DNA of 64,000 nucleotides from Ruminococcus sp. zg-924 (GCF_024433635.1 NZ_WNJZ01000007.1:43400-107399); one strand, 5' to 3'. Positions 52,922 through 63,139 are shown, numbered from the stretch's first letter. The notes: generated by a model from the letters alone, not told the origin. Numbers and translations are program-made.

Positions 52922-55180
52922 ATGTCAAAGGGATCTAAGTCGAAGCTAATGCGGCGATGTATGATAATAATGTCTATCATCTTGCTGCTTGGCTTTGGTA
53001 CAGTTGGTTTTCGGCTGACTCAGCTTACATTAGTGCAGGGGCAGGAGCTTCAGCAAAAGGCGGTAGATCAGCAGCTTACCGATACAACAATCAACGCACG
53101 GCGAGGAACAATTTACGACACAAACGGAAAGGTACTCGCACAAAGTGCAACAGTGTGGATGGTTGTTCTATCTCCGATAAATTTTGAAAATGATGAGGAG
53201 AGAACGATTGTATCAAAGGGCCTTTCCGAAATACTTGGACTTGACCAGGAAAGTATATTTGCAAAGACAAAGGAAAAGGTATATTACTCTGTTGTTAAAA
53301 GGCAAATCGAAAGCGACACCCGTGACAAGGTGCTTGAGTTTATCAAGAAGATAAAAGAGGAGTACGATATTTCGGGTGTTATTGATTTGCTTGAGGATTA
53401 CAAAAGGTATTACCCTTACAACGATTTTGCTTCAGCAGTTATAGGATTTACCGGCAGTGACGATCAGGGACTTTCGGGTCTTGAATATGAATACAACGAA
53501 GAACTTACAGGTACTCCGGGCAGACTTGTAACTGCGACTACCGGCAACGGAAACGGAACCGAGATGCCGTTCCAATTTGAGCAGAAGGTTGATGCTATCG
53601 ACGGTAACAGTCTTGTACTGACAATTGACGAAACAATTCAGCACATTATGGATAAGTATCTTGAGCAAGGTAATGTTGAAAATAAGGTTTACAACCGTTC
53701 AGTCGGTATTATGATGGACGTTCACACAGGCGCAATACTCGGTCAGTCGGTTGTAAGTGGATATGACCTTAACAACCCTTTTACCTTGACAGACAAAAAT
53801 GCAATCGCACAGATAAGCGAGCTTGTAGGCAGTGAAAAGGAAAAAGCAGAGAGTGAAGCTTTGTCGGCACAATGGAGAAATAAGGCTATCAGCGACACCT
53901 ACTACCCCGGTTCTGTTTTCAAGATAATGACTGCCGCTATGGCGCTTGAGGAAAATAAGGTGAACGATAAATCGACCTTCAACTGCACAGGCTCATACAC
54001 TCCGGTGCAGGGTGTACCGCCAATTCATTGTCATAACACCCTCGGTCACGGAACACAGACCTTTGCGGAGGCTATATGCAACTCCTGTAACCCTGCGTTT
54101 ATGCAAATAGGCGGCAGTGTAGGTAAGACGAAATTCTGGGAGTATTTTCAGGCATTCGGTTTTAACACAACAACAGGAATCGACTTACCCGGAGAGGCAA
54201 GCGGACTGTTCTTTAATTCGGACGGCTCAATGACAGACCTCGACCTTGCGATTGCTTCGTTTGGTCAGGGTGTTGCCGTAACCCCAATTCAGATGGTAAC
54301 GGCAATTTCAGCCATAGCAAACGGTGGCGAGCTATTGCAGCCGTATGTAGTTAAGCAGGTTCTCGACCCGGACGGAAATGTTGTTAAGTCAACCGATAAG
54401 ATAGTAAAGAGAAAGGTTGTTTCAAAGGAAACCTGTGATAAGCTCAGTGAGATTCTTGAGCTTAATGCAAAGGAAGGCTCGGCAAAGAACGGCTATGTTG
54501 CGGGTTACAGAGTAGCAGGAAAAACCGGTACGTCTGAGAAAAAGGTTGACGTAAACGGCGACGGCAACAATGACTACATTGCTTCCTTCTGTGGGTACGC
54601 TCCTGCGGACGATCCGCAGGTTTGTCTGCTTGTTTACTTTGACGCACCGCTTGGGGATAACTACTACGGCAGCGGAGTTGCCGCACCTGTTTTCTCACAG
54701 ATTATGAGCGAGGTTATGCCATACCTAAGCGTGAGCACACAGTACACTGACGAAGAACTTGAGAAGATGGACACAACGGCGAACAGCTATCTCGGCCTTT
54801 CAATCAGCGAGGCTGAGTCAAAGGTTGAAGCAGACGGCTACACCTGTGTTGTCAAGGGCGACGGCGACACGGTAGCAGCTCAGCTTCCGGCGGCGTCAAC
54901 AAGAATACCGCAGGGCGGTACGGTTGTGCTTTACACAAGCCTTGAGGAGGTCGCTAACGGCGAGGTTGAGGTTCCGAACTTCTCCGGGATGACGCTTGCA
55001 GAGGCAAATATGGTGGCGGCAACCTATAACCTTAATATAAGCGTGCAGGGTGTGAGCGGCATAAGTGACGGAGTTGTGCTTACGCAGAGTACAGCGGCAG
55101 GCGAAATGGTGTCGCCGGGAACAGTTATTACACTGAATTTCACCACCTCGTCAAATTACGGAAATAATAATGTAATGTAA
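52922..55180 (+). CDS. SpoVD/FtsI-type penicillin-binding protein with PASTA domains
   Basis: This class B penicillin-binding protein cross-links septal peptidoglycan. The 752-residue protein has an N-terminal membrane helix (about 12-35), the dimerisation domain, and the transpeptidase with catalytic SVFK near residue 331, SCN near 387 and KTGT near 533. The C-terminal 130 residues form two PASTA domains, typical of SpoVD or PBP2 proteins that bind muropeptides. An AAGGGG-type ribosome site precedes the ATG. It sits at the ftsI position of the cluster, so it may be the vegetative division enzyme, the sporulation enzyme or both. Confidence 0.92.
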   Translation: MSKGSKSKLMRRCMIIMSIILLLGFGTVGFRLTQLTLVQGQELQQKAVDQQLTDTTINARRGTIYDTNGKVLAQSATVWMVVLSPINFENDEERTIVSKGLSEILGLDQESIFAKTKEKVYYSVVKRQIESDTRDKVLEFIKKIKEEYDISGVIDLLEDYKRYYPYNDFASAVIGFTGSDDQGLSGLEYEYNEELTGTPGRLVTATTGNGNGTEMPFQFEQKVDAIDGNSLVLTIDETIQHIMDKYLEQGNVENKVYNRSVGIMMDVHTGAILGQSVVSGYDLNNPFTLTDKNAIAQISELVGSEKEKAESEALSAQWRNKAISDTYYPGSVFKIMTAAMALEENKVNDKSTFNCTGSYTPVQGVPPIHCHNTLGHGTQTFAEAICNSCNPAFMQIGGSVGKTKFWEYFQAFGFNTTTGIDLPGEASGLFFNSDGSMTDLDLAIASFGQGVAVTPIQMVTAISAIANGGELLQPYVVKQVLDPDGNVVKSTDKIVKRKVVSKETCDKLSEILELNAKEGSAKNGYVAGYRVAGKTGTSEKKVDVNGDGNNDYIASFCGYAPADDPQVCLLVYFDAPLGDNYYGSGVAAPVFSQIMSEVMPYLSVSTQYTDEELEKMDTTANSYLGLSISEAESKVEADGYTCVVKGDGDTVAAQLPAASTRIPQGGTVVLYTSLEEVANGEVEVPNFSGMTLAEANMVAATYNLNISVQGVSGISDGVVLTQSTAAGEMVSPGTVITLNFTTSSNYGNNNVM

Positions 55181-55215
55181 TAAAGAAAAACTACAAAACA
55201 ACGGAGGTAGAAACA

Positions 55216-56232
55216 ATGAATATCGGATGGGTGCTTGGAAGCGCGGTAAGCTCATTTGTAATATCGGCTCTTATAGGCAAGTGGCTTGTTCCTTTTTTGA
55301 AAAAGGTAAAATACGGTCAAACCATTTTGGAGGACGGTCCTAAGTGGCACGAGAAAAAGCAGGGTACACCTACAATGGGTGGATTTATGTTCATAATAGG
55401 TTCGGTTGTAACAACCCTTATATGTACGCTCCTGTTTTTTATATTCACCACCGAGCCTCAGCTTAAAGCAGACATCGGCAGAGTGCTTGCCGGTATAGTA
55501 ATGGCTTGCGGTTACGGCGCAATAGGGTTTATTGATGATTATATTAAGGTAGTTAAAAAACGTAATCTTGGACTTACAGCAAAGCAAAAACTCCTCTTGC
55601 AGTTTGCGGTAGCAATCTCTTATCTTGCAACGCTTTATTTACTTGGCACATCAAGCAATCTTTTAATACCGTATGTCGGTTTTGTTGACCTTGGAATTTT
55701 CTATTGGATTTTTTCTGCAATAGCTATTGTAGGTGTTGTAAACGCAGTAAACCTTTCGGACGGAATTGACGGACTTGTCGGCTCAATGTCATTTTTCTCG
55801 GCACTCGCATTTATGCTCCTAGCGTCTGTTCTTCAGAGTCAGTGCTCAGGTATAATGGCGTCAGCTCTTGCAGGAGGTTGTCTTGGCTTCCTGCTTTGGA
55901 ACTTCCATCCGGCTAAGGTCTTTATGGGCGACACAGGCTCGCTCTTCCTTGGCGGTTACATCTGCGCCATTGCATACGCACTTAATATGCCGATTATCCT
56001 TATAGTAATAGCGTTGCCGTATCTTCTTGAGATGCTGTCGGTAGTGCTTCAGGTTACTTACTTTAAATTAACTCACGGCAAACGCCTATTCAAGATGAGC
56101 CCAATTCATCATCACTTTGAAATGTGCGGCTGGTCAGAGGTTAAGATAGTTGTTGTGTTCAGCGTGTTTGCCGCAGTATGCGGAATCTTTGCGGTGCTGT
56201 TTACAATATTCGGTATAGGCTTTATCAATTAA
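55216..56232 (+). CDS. mraY: phospho-N-acetylmuramoyl-pentapeptide-transferase
   Basis: MraY transfers phospho-MurNAc-pentapeptide to undecaprenyl phosphate to form lipid I at the membrane. The 338-residue protein has about ten membrane segments with KQGTPTMGGFMF, the metal-binding FIDDYIKV, NLSDGIDGLVG, and the conserved FMGDTGSLFLGG and SPIHHHFEM motifs. ACGGAGGT precedes the ATG. Its substrate comes from MurF, encoded at the left end of the window. Confidence 0.96.
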   Translation: MNIGWVLGSAVSSFVISALIGKWLVPFLKKVKYGQTILEDGPKWHEKKQGTPTMGGFMFIIGSVVTTLICTLLFFIFTTEPQLKADIGRVLAGIVMACGYGAIGFIDDYIKVVKKRNLGLTAKQKLLLQFAVAISYLATLYLLGTSSNLLIPYVGFVDLGIFYWIFSAIAIVGVVNAVNLSDGIDGLVGSMSFFSALAFMLLASVLQSQCSGIMASALAGGCLGFLLWNFHPAKVFMGDTGSLFLGGYICAIAYALNMPIILIVIALPYLLEMLSVVLQVTYFKLTHGKRLFKMSPIHHHFEMCGWSEVKIVVVFSVFAAVCGIFAVLFTIFGIGFIN

Positions 56233-56269
56233 AAATTTTACAGCTATTATATATTACGGTGGTGTAAGG

Positions 56270-57562
56270 ATGGATTTAACACACACGAATACTAAACGCA
56301 GAAATCGGCAATCACATCATATGCCGATTGAGCGCTCTCAAAAGCTTGCCGCAACCGGCAAAGCGGCTGCTGAGGCAGACGCTTTGTCAAGTCGCAGACA
56401 AAGGCAGACAAGAGATCGCAATACTGCAGGCAAGATCCGCAAGCTTTTCAGAGTTGGCGCAGGAATAGATATGCCTTTTCTAATTTTGGTTTTGGTGCTC
56501 CTCGTCTGCGGAGTAATTATGATGTTCTCGGCAAGCTACCCTATTGCATATTACGAGCAGGAGAACAGCTACTTTTATTTGTTCAGACAAGGCGGATTTG
56601 CTCTTGTCGGAGTTTTGGTAATGTTTGCAATGTCATACCTGAACTACGAATATCTCAAAAAGGTGTCGCTGCTTGTTCTTGGCGCAGGCTTTGTAGCCTT
56701 GGTTGCTGTTTTCTTCTTTCCGTCATTAACAGGTGTTCACAGATGGATAGAATTTGGGCTTTTCAATTTGCAGGCTTCTGAGATAATGAAGTTTGCCATT
56801 ATACTGTTTTTGGCGCATTGGGGAGCATATCAGCACAAAAAGACGAACACAATAAAGTATGGCGCATTGCCGCCGCTTATAATATTTGTTGTAACTGCTG
56901 TTCTGCTTTTCTTTGAACCGCACTATTCAGGTATTGTTATTATAGGAATACTTACAGCGCTTATGGTAATTCTTTACGGCGGAAAAATCAGATGGTTTGT
57001 AATAATCGGTTCCGTTCTTGTCGGCGTTGTTCTTATACTTGCTGTTACGGGAAAGCTCGGTTACGCTATGGAGCGTATGGACGGCTGGGGAAAGGCTCTT
57101 GAATATGTCGATGACGAAATGTGGGATCAGACATTCCAGACAAGAAACTCGCTGTACGCTATTGGTTCCGGCGGACTTATGGGACTCGGACTTGGGCAGT
57201 CAAGACAAAAATATTTATACCTGCCTGAGCCTCAAAACGACTTTATCTTTGCTATTGTATGCGAGGAACTTGGCCTTATCGGAGCGCTTGTTGTGCTGAC
57301 GCTTTTCGGACTTCTTATCTGGAGAGGCTTTGTAATCGCAATGCGTGCTAAGGACCGCTTTGGAACTCTGCTTGCGGCAGGCCTTACGGCACAGATAGGA
57401 ATTCAGGTTGTGCTGAACATTTTTGTTATTACAGACTGGATGCCAAACACAGGTATCAGCCTTCCGTTTTTTAGCTACGGTGGTTCCTCACTGATAATGA
57501 TTTTGTTCCAGATGGGAATAATTCTTTCAATTTCAAGAACAGCAAATATGAGTAAAATATAA
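56270..57562 (+). CDS. FtsW/RodA/SpoVE-family lipid II polymerase
   Basis: The SEDS family polymerises lipid II into glycan strands together with a class B penicillin-binding protein. The 430-residue protein has a charged N-terminal tail of about 60 residues, then about ten membrane helices. It carries PEPQNDFIFAIVCEELGLIG and SLPFFSYGGSSLI, hallmarks of FtsW/SpoVE. Being between mraY and murG and next to the pbp gene, FtsW is the best reading. The first 60 residues are basic and low in conservation. Confidence 0.92.
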   Translation: MDLTHTNTKRRNRQSHHMPIERSQKLAATGKAAAEADALSSRRQRQTRDRNTAGKIRKLFRVGAGIDMPFLILVLVLLVCGVIMMFSASYPIAYYEQENSYFYLFRQGGFALVGVLVMFAMSYLNYEYLKKVSLLVLGAGFVALVAVFFFPSLTGVHRWIEFGLFNLQASEIMKFAIILFLAHWGAYQHKKTNTIKYGALPPLIIFVVTAVLLFFEPHYSGIVIIGILTALMVILYGGKIRWFVIIGSVLVGVVLILAVTGKLGYAMERMDGWGKALEYVDDEMWDQTFQTRNSLYAIGSGGLMGLGLGQSRQKYLYLPEPQNDFIFAIVCEELGLIGALVVLTLFGLLIWRGFVIAMRAKDRFGTLLAAGLTAQIGIQVVLNIFVITDWMPNTGISLPFFSYGGSSLIMILFQMGIILSISRTANMSKI

Positions 57563-57590
57563 ACAACCATTATATTAAGGAGACGTTATT

Positions 57591-58718
57591 ATGCGTGTGA
57601 TTTTTGCAGGCGGCGGCACAGCAGGGCATATAAACCCGGCACTTGCAATCGCCGGATATTTAAAAGATAAGGACCCCAAAACAGAGATACTTTATATAGG
57701 AGCACAAGGAGGAATGGAGGAAAGGCTTGTTCCTCAGGCAGGTTTTAAAATAAAAACTATAAAAATCTCAGGCTTCAAAAGAAGCCTGTCCCCAAAGGCG
57801 CTTAAGGACAATATTGTTACTCTGAAGAGAGCTTTTTCTTCAACAGCTGACGCCAAGAAAATCATTAAGGAATTTAAGCCTGATATATGCATCGGTACAG
57901 GAGGTTATGTAAGCGGTCCTGTTATCCGTGCGGCAATAAAGCTTAAGATACCTGCAATTATCCATGAGCAAAATGCCTTTCCCGGTGTTACAACAAAGAT
58001 GTTGTCAAAAAATGTACAGAAGGTTATGCTTGCAAACCCGTATGCAAAGAAATATTTGAGCGACAGCTGCCATTTTGTTACAACAGGAAATCCTGTAAGA
58101 GGTGAAATAATAACAGCAGCAAAAGAGCCGTCACGAAAAGAGCTTGGTCTTGATATGCGTCCCGTTGTTCTTTCGTTTGGTGGAAGCCTGGGAGCAAGAA
58201 AAATCAACGAGGGTGTTGCCGACTTAATTGCACGAAGCGGCAAGGACGGCAAATATCAGATAATACACGCATACGGCCAGTATGGCAAGTGGTTCCCTGA
58301 TTTGCTTCGCAAAAAGGGAATAGAGCCAAATGACTGTGAAAACCTTGATATAAGAGAGTATATCAACAATATGTCAACCTGCCTTGCGGCGGCTGACCTT
58401 GTTATATGCCGTGCAGGTGCGATAACCTTAAGTGAGCTTCAGGTTCAGGGCAAGCCTGCAATTTTAATCCCGTCTCCGAATGTAGCTGAGAATCACCAGT
58501 ACCACAACGCAATGTCTATGGTTGACTCTAATGCGGCTTTTATTATAGAGGAAAGCGAGCTTACCGGCGAAAAGGTTATCGAGTACGCCGACAGAATTCT
58601 CGGAGATGAAAACACACTCAAGGAATATTCACAGAACGCCGGAAAGATGGCAATAGTGGATGCAAACGACAGAATTTATTCCGTTATAAGAACTGTTCTT
58701 AACGGTGTGGCAAAATAA
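57591..58718 (+). CDS. murG: UDP-N-acetylglucosamine--lipid I N-acetylglucosamine transferase
   Basis: MurG adds GlcNAc to lipid I to make lipid II. The 375-residue GT-B protein starts with the glycine-rich VIFAGGGTAGHINPALAIA motif and has GTGGYVSGPV near residue 100, HEQNAFPGVTTK near 125 and CRAGAITLSEL near 270 for donor binding. It is 28 bases after ftsW and fits the dcw order. Confidence 0.96.
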   Translation: MRVIFAGGGTAGHINPALAIAGYLKDKDPKTEILYIGAQGGMEERLVPQAGFKIKTIKISGFKRSLSPKALKDNIVTLKRAFSSTADAKKIIKEFKPDICIGTGGYVSGPVIRAAIKLKIPAIIHEQNAFPGVTTKMLSKNVQKVMLANPYAKKYLSDSCHFVTTGNPVRGEIITAAKEPSRKELGLDMRPVVLSFGGSLGARKINEGVADLIARSGKDGKYQIIHAYGQYGKWFPDLLRKKGIEPNDCENLDIREYINNMSTCLAAADLVICRAGAITLSELQVQGKPAILIPSPNVAENHQYHNAMSMVDSNAAFIIEESELTGEKVIEYADRILGDENTLKEYSQNAGKMAIVDANDRIYSVIRTVLNGVAK

Positions 58719-58736
58719 CCTAAAATTAATGCATAT

Positions 58737-58758
58737 GGCTCCCTCGTTTGAGGGAGCC
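58737..58758. repeat. 9-bp perfect hairpin in the murG/murA gap
   Basis: GGCTCCCTC-GTTT-GAGGGAGCC is a perfect palindrome without a T-run on either strand, so it is not a typical terminator. Related GGCTCCCTC/GAGGGAGC elements are, from memory, common dispersed repeats in gut Ruminococcus-type genomes. Confidence 0.55.
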
Positions 58759-58848
58759 GCCATTCACAAAGCACAGCCCTTTTTCATAATATATAAAAGA
58801 TTATCTTTACCAAACGGCTTTTATATATTAGAATAAGGGGTGTTCTCT

Positions 58849-60102
58849 GTGTCAAAGCTGATAATAGAGGGTCGCAAAAGACTTAGCGGAAGGGTTGAAA
58901 TTCAGGGCGCAAAAAACAGTGCCTTGCCAATTTTGGCGGCAACTCTGCTTACAAATGACAGCTGTGTTATAAACAACTGCCCCGATTTGTCGGATGTTGA
59001 AATAACGCTGAACATTCTACGCTATCTTGGATGTACCGCTCAGCTTGACGGAAACACTGTAACGCTTGACAGCAAATGCGCCGATAAATATGACATACCC
59101 GACGAGCTTATGCACGCAATGCGTTCATCCATTATTTTCTTAGGGCCTTTGCTTGCACGTTTTGGAAAGGCAAGGCTTACCTTTCCCGGTGGCTGCGAGT
59201 TAGGGCCAAGACCCATTGACCTCCACTTGAAGGCGCTTAGAATGATGGGCGTTGAAATAGCGGAGCAGCACGGCATTATTGAATGTTTCGCTCCTGACGG
59301 AATAAAGGGAGCGAAAATTTCGCTGTCGTTTCCAAGTGTGGGAGCCACAGAAAATATAATGATTGCCGCTGCAACTGCCAAAGGTACAACAGTCATAACA
59401 AACGCTGCAAGAGAGCCTGAAATCTGCGACCTTGCCGATTGCCTTAACAGCTTCGGTGCTCAGGTTGCAGGAGCAGGAGAGGGTACGATAGTTATTGACG
59501 GTGTTAGTACGCTCAAAGGCGCTATGCACACGATTATACCTGACAGAATCGCAGCGGCTACATATATGGCTGCGGTTGCCGCAACAGGCGGCAAGGTGCT
59601 TGTTGACAGAATTGTGCCGTCACATTTAAGCGGCATTACACCTATTTTTGAGGAAAGCGGCTGTACTGTAAAGCAAAGAGGAAATTCAATTCTGATTGAT
59701 GCGCCTCGCAGGCTGAGGGCGGTTAAGCTTATTCGCACAATGCCGTATCCCGGTTTTCCAACAGACGCACAGCCGCCGCTTATGGCGATGCTTGCCTTGG
59801 CAAGGGGAACAGGTATTTTTGTTGAGAACATATTTGAAAACCGTTACAAGCACACAAGCTGCCTTGAGAGAATGGGAGCAAGGATTTATATTGAGGGTAA
59901 GGTTGCCGTGGTTGAGGGTGTTCCGGAGCTTTACGGCGCAAAAACAGCAGCTCCCGATTTACGTGGAGGAGCCGCTCTTGTTGTAGCAGGGTTAAGCGCA
60001 GGCGGCAAAACCGAAATTAACGATATACATTATATAGAACGAGGATATGAAAGAATTGAGCTTGCATTGTCACAGCTTGGAGCGTCGATAAAAAAGTTGT
60101 AA
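58849..60102 (+). CDS. murA: UDP-N-acetylglucosamine 1-carboxyvinyltransferase
   Basis: MurA starts peptidoglycan synthesis by transferring enolpyruvate to UDP-GlcNAc. The 417-residue protein has the EPSP-synthase fold with GRVEIQGAKNSALPILAA at the start and the catalytic cysteine in PGGCELGPRPIDLHL near residue 113, the residue alkylated by fosfomycin. I start at GTG 58849, 8 bases after AAGGGG, giving MSKLIIEGRKRLSG, rather than the GTG at 58840 that overlaps the ribosome site. Confidence 0.95.
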   Translation: MSKLIIEGRKRLSGRVEIQGAKNSALPILAATLLTNDSCVINNCPDLSDVEITLNILRYLGCTAQLDGNTVTLDSKCADKYDIPDELMHAMRSSIIFLGPLLARFGKARLTFPGGCELGPRPIDLHLKALRMMGVEIAEQHGIIECFAPDGIKGAKISLSFPSVGATENIMIAAATAKGTTVITNAAREPEICDLADCLNSFGAQVAGAGEGTIVIDGVSTLKGAMHTIIPDRIAAATYMAAVAATGGKVLVDRIVPSHLSGITPIFEESGCTVKQRGNSILIDAPRRLRAVKLIRTMPYPGFPTDAQPPLMAMLALARGTGIFVENIFENRYKHTSCLERMGARIYIEGKVAVVEGVPELYGAKTAAPDLRGGAALVVAGLSAGGKTEINDIHYIERGYERIELALSQLGASIKKL

Positions 60103-60150
60103 TATAAATATATTAATTGGTGTTTAATATACAGTTGTGGGGAAGATAAA

Positions 60151-61644
60151 ATGAATAAGAACGGTAAAAATGAAAAAGAAAAAAATGAAAAAAACGATAA
60201 AACAATAAAAAATAAAAACAGACCGTATGACAGTGCCGACAGAAGAAAAGCTTCGGGTAGTTCACGTCAGAAACGAGAGTCTGATGGTCGCCGTGAACGC
60301 TCGGACGATGCTTTTCCAAAAAGGAAAAGAGAAGAGGAATTTGTTGAGCATACTGATAAGCAGAGAAGAAAGGGCTCGTCCTCTTCAAAACTGAGCGGCA
60401 AGGAAAGAGAAAATTCTGAAAGTGCTGACCGTCAGAGCAATATAAGAAAGAGGAAAAAGCCTTCGGCTGACTCAAAAGGCAAAAAGCGGAGAGATAAGGC
60501 CCAGAAACACATTGAGAGCGAAAACCTGATTGATAAAAAGGACTACGGCGACGAGTTTTACACAGATGAGCTGGAGCTGAAGAGAATAAGAGCAAGACAG
60601 AGGATTGACGAAAAGCTGGCTAACGACAGTGTAATTGAAAAAAAGCCGATGTCACACAAAAGGCGGAAGCTTAAAAATATTGGCGTTGCGGCGTCTATTG
60701 TTTCAATTATATTTATAATAGGTATAGTGTTGTCGCTTACTGTGTTTTTCCGCTGTGAACAATTTTTGGTTGAGGGAGCAGAGCATTACTCTGCACAGGA
60801 TATAATTGATGCAAGCGGAATGAGTCTTGGTGAAAATCTGTTTTTGAGCGATAAGAGCGCAGGCGAGGAAAAAATTGAAAGCTCGCTGCCGTTTATTGAA
60901 GAGGCAAACATTTCTGTAAGAATACCGAATACGATGCTTATTACCGTTACCGAGAGCAAGCCGGCGTTTATCGTAAGCAGCGGAAACGATTACATAGTGG
61001 TAAGCTCCAAGGGTAAGGTTATGGAGAAGATTCAGGGCAAAACTGATAAGTACGATGCGCCGTTAGTGCTTGGATGTACTGTAAAATCCTCTGAGTTGGG
61101 CAGGGAAATTAAGTTCAAGGAACCGGGAGCGCTTTCAATATTAAAGGCAATATCCGCAGGCTTAGAGGAGAATGAATTTTCCGGAATCAAGGAGATTGAC
61201 ATTTCCAACACTGCAAGAATTTGCCTTAACTATTCCAACAGAATAAAAATTATTATCGGTCTGCCCGAGGATATAAGCTACAAGCTTAAAACAGCGAAAA
61301 TAATAATCAGTGAAAAGTTGTCTGAAACCGACACAGGTGAGCTTGATGTTTCAGGCTGCAAGGAGAAGAACAAGGCTTCGTACTTCAAGCCTGATCCAAG
61401 CATATATATCGACAGAATACAGGAAACTCAGCCTGCTACCGAACCGACAACAGAAGCGTTAACCCAAACGCAGACTGAGCAGGAAGCACAAACCGATATA
61501 TGGACAGACGCCGAGCCTGACAGTGCAGATGATGATTATTCAAACGGTGTGCCTATGTATGAGTATCCGACAGATGAATACGGAAACGTAATTTCTTCAA
61601 CAGATTCCGAAAGCCAGAGCGGATATGATAATTACGGCTATTAA
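60151..61644 (+). CDS. ftsQ: FtsQ/DivIB-like division protein with POTRA domain
   Basis: This bitopic division protein links the septal proteins in the complex of FtsL, FtsB and FtsQ. It is unusually long at 497 residues. It has a 175-residue highly charged, Lys/Arg/Glu/Ser-rich cytoplasmic tail, then a membrane helix at about 178-202. The extracellular POTRA domain begins near FRCEQFLVEGAEHYSAQDIIDAS, followed by the FtsQ/DivIB beta domain. The last 75 residues are a Thr/Glu/Gln/Pro/Tyr-rich tail. The position between murA and ftsZ supports the assignment. Confidence 0.85.
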   Translation: MNKNGKNEKEKNEKNDKTIKNKNRPYDSADRRKASGSSRQKRESDGRRERSDDAFPKRKREEEFVEHTDKQRRKGSSSSKLSGKERENSESADRQSNIRKRKKPSADSKGKKRRDKAQKHIESENLIDKKDYGDEFYTDELELKRIRARQRIDEKLANDSVIEKKPMSHKRRKLKNIGVAASIVSIIFIIGIVLSLTVFFRCEQFLVEGAEHYSAQDIIDASGMSLGENLFLSDKSAGEEKIESSLPFIEEANISVRIPNTMLITVTESKPAFIVSSGNDYIVVSSKGKVMEKIQGKTDKYDAPLVLGCTVKSSELGREIKFKEPGALSILKAISAGLEENEFSGIKEIDISNTARICLNYSNRIKIIIGLPEDISYKLKTAKIIISEKLSETDTGELDVSGCKEKNKASYFKPDPSIYIDRIQETQPATEPTTEALTQTQTEQEAQTDIWTDAEPDSADDDYSNGVPMYEYPTDEYGNVISSTDSESQSGYDNYGY

Positions 61645-61834
61645 TACCGTTATGACGTAGCAGATTGCAGCAACGATTCTTAAAGCACATAGGATTGAGA
61701 CTAAGAAAAGTATCATTAAAATGTATTTGTGCAGATATTGTGAGTTGTTGCCTCAAAAATCGCCTTAAAACGTCATAATAATCAGGGCGTTCTTGTAGAA
61801 ATGCGAAAAATAGAAAAAAATATGTAAAACGCTA
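61645..61834 (+). other. gene-free stretch before the ftsZ promoter
   Basis: No frame or RNA is supported here. It follows directly on the ftsQ stop and contains no clear terminator. Confidence 0.35.
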
Positions 61835-61863
61835 TTGAATTTTTCACTCTTTTGTGTTAAATT
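61835..61863 (+). promoter_or_regulatory. sigma-A promoter of ftsZ
   Basis: TTGAAT at 61835-61840 and TAAATT at 61858-61863 are separated by 17 bases. A second -10-like TATAAT lies at 61877-61882 without a good -35. This suggests ftsZ can be expressed separately from the upstream cluster. Confidence 0.6.
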
Positions 61864-61969
61864 TATAGAGTAGCAGTATAATGGTTGTGGGTATGCACAG
61901 CTTTTTAGTATTTCAGAAAACTAAGATTAATTTTTATGTCGTCTTTGCGACGTATAGGAGGAAGTTTAA

Positions 61970-63094
61970 ATGGCATTTGAGATTGAAAAAGAGTTTGGTA
62001 ACGATACACCTGTTATCAAGGTAATTGGTGTCGGCGGTGGCGGCGGCAACGCTGTTAACCGAATGGTAAAGATGGGCGTTCAGTGCGTAGATTTTGTTGC
62101 AATAAATACAGACGACCACGTTCTTCAGTTCTCCAGTGCGGGTACAAAGATTAAGATCGGCGAAAAGATCACTCACGGCAAGGGCGCAGGTTCAAAGCCG
62201 GAGATAGGCAGACAGGCAGCTGAAGAAAACAGAGAAGAGATTGAAGCTGTTCTTAAGGATACAGATATGGTATTCATTACAGCAGGTATGGGCGGCGGCA
62301 CAGGTACAGGTGCAGCTCCGATTGTTGCCGAGATTGCAAAGTCAATGGGCATTTTAACAACTGCAATTGTTACAAAGCCGTTTGGATTTGAAGGCAAGAA
62401 GAGAATGGAGCAGGCTGAGGCAGGTATTGCAGCTCTCAGAGAGAATGTTGATTCACTTATTGTTGTTCCGAACGAAAGACTAAAATATGCAAGCGAGCAG
62501 AGAATTACTCTTAAGAACGCTTTTGAACTTGCCGATGACGTTCTTCGTCAGGGTGTTCAGAGTATCTCTGACCTTATCCTTATACCCGGTCTTGTTAACC
62601 TTGACTTTGCTGATGTTACAGCTATTATGCACGATGCCGGTTATGCTCACATGGGTATCGGTTATGCAACAGGTAAGGACAAGGCTGACGAGGCGGCAAG
62701 AATGGCTATTACAAGCCCACTTCTTGAAACATCAATCAGTGGTGCTAAGGGTGTTATTGTTAATATCACAGCTTCACCTGATATCGGTCTTGACGAAATT
62801 GATACAGCCTCTGCAATGATTACAGAGCAGGCTGACCCGGATGCAAACATCATTTGGGGTGCTGTTCTTGATGAAAATATGGAGGATGAGATGAGCGTTA
62901 CTGTTATTGCAACAGGCTTTGGCGGTGGCAATGACAATACAATGCGTGATCCAAGAAACAGAGGCAAAAGAGCAGCAAGAAGCGAAGCTTACAGAAGCGC
63001 TCCGACAAAGGAAGCTCCAAAGAAGGCTCCGGCTGATGTTGCTGATGAAGATGACTCTTACTATGACATTATGTCAATCTTCAACCGTAAATAA
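61970..63094 (+). CDS. ftsZ: cell division protein FtsZ
   Basis: FtsZ is the tubulin-like GTPase that forms the division ring. The 374-residue protein has [18 protein letters not shown], the tubulin signature GGGTGTGA near residue 108, and the T7 loop [11 protein letters not shown] near 208 that activates GTP hydrolysis. A variable linker and a C-terminal [12 protein letters not shown] form the tail that normally contacts FtsA or other anchors. ATAGGAGG precedes the ATG. ftsA is missing from its usual place directly upstream. Confidence 0.96.
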   Translation: MAFEIEKEFGNDTPVIKVIGVGGGGGNAVNRMVKMGVQCVDFVAINTDDHVLQFSSAGTKIKIGEKITHGKGAGSKPEIGRQAAEENREEIEAVLKDTDMVFITAGMGGGTGTGAAPIVAEIAKSMGILTTAIVTKPFGFEGKKRMEQAEAGIAALRENVDSLIVVPNERLKYASEQRITLKNAFELADDVLRQGVQSISDLILIPGLVNLDFADVTAIMHDAGYAHMGIGYATGKDKADEAARMAITSPLLETSISGAKGVIVNITASPDIGLDEIDTASAMITEQADPDANIIWGAVLDENMEDEMSVTVIATGFGGGNDNTMRDPRNRGKRAARSEAYRSAPTKEAPKKAPADVADEDDSYYDIMSIFNRK

Positions 63095-63107
63095 TAAATG
63101 ACTTAGC

Positions 63108-63139
63108 AAAGAGGCTGCCGAAAGGCGGCTTCTTTTTTT
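63108..63139 (+). terminator. terminator after ftsZ
   Basis: A stem AGAGGC-GCC with GGC-GCTTCT and a GAAA tetraloop is followed by TTTTTTT. It ends the dcw cluster. Confidence 0.92.
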
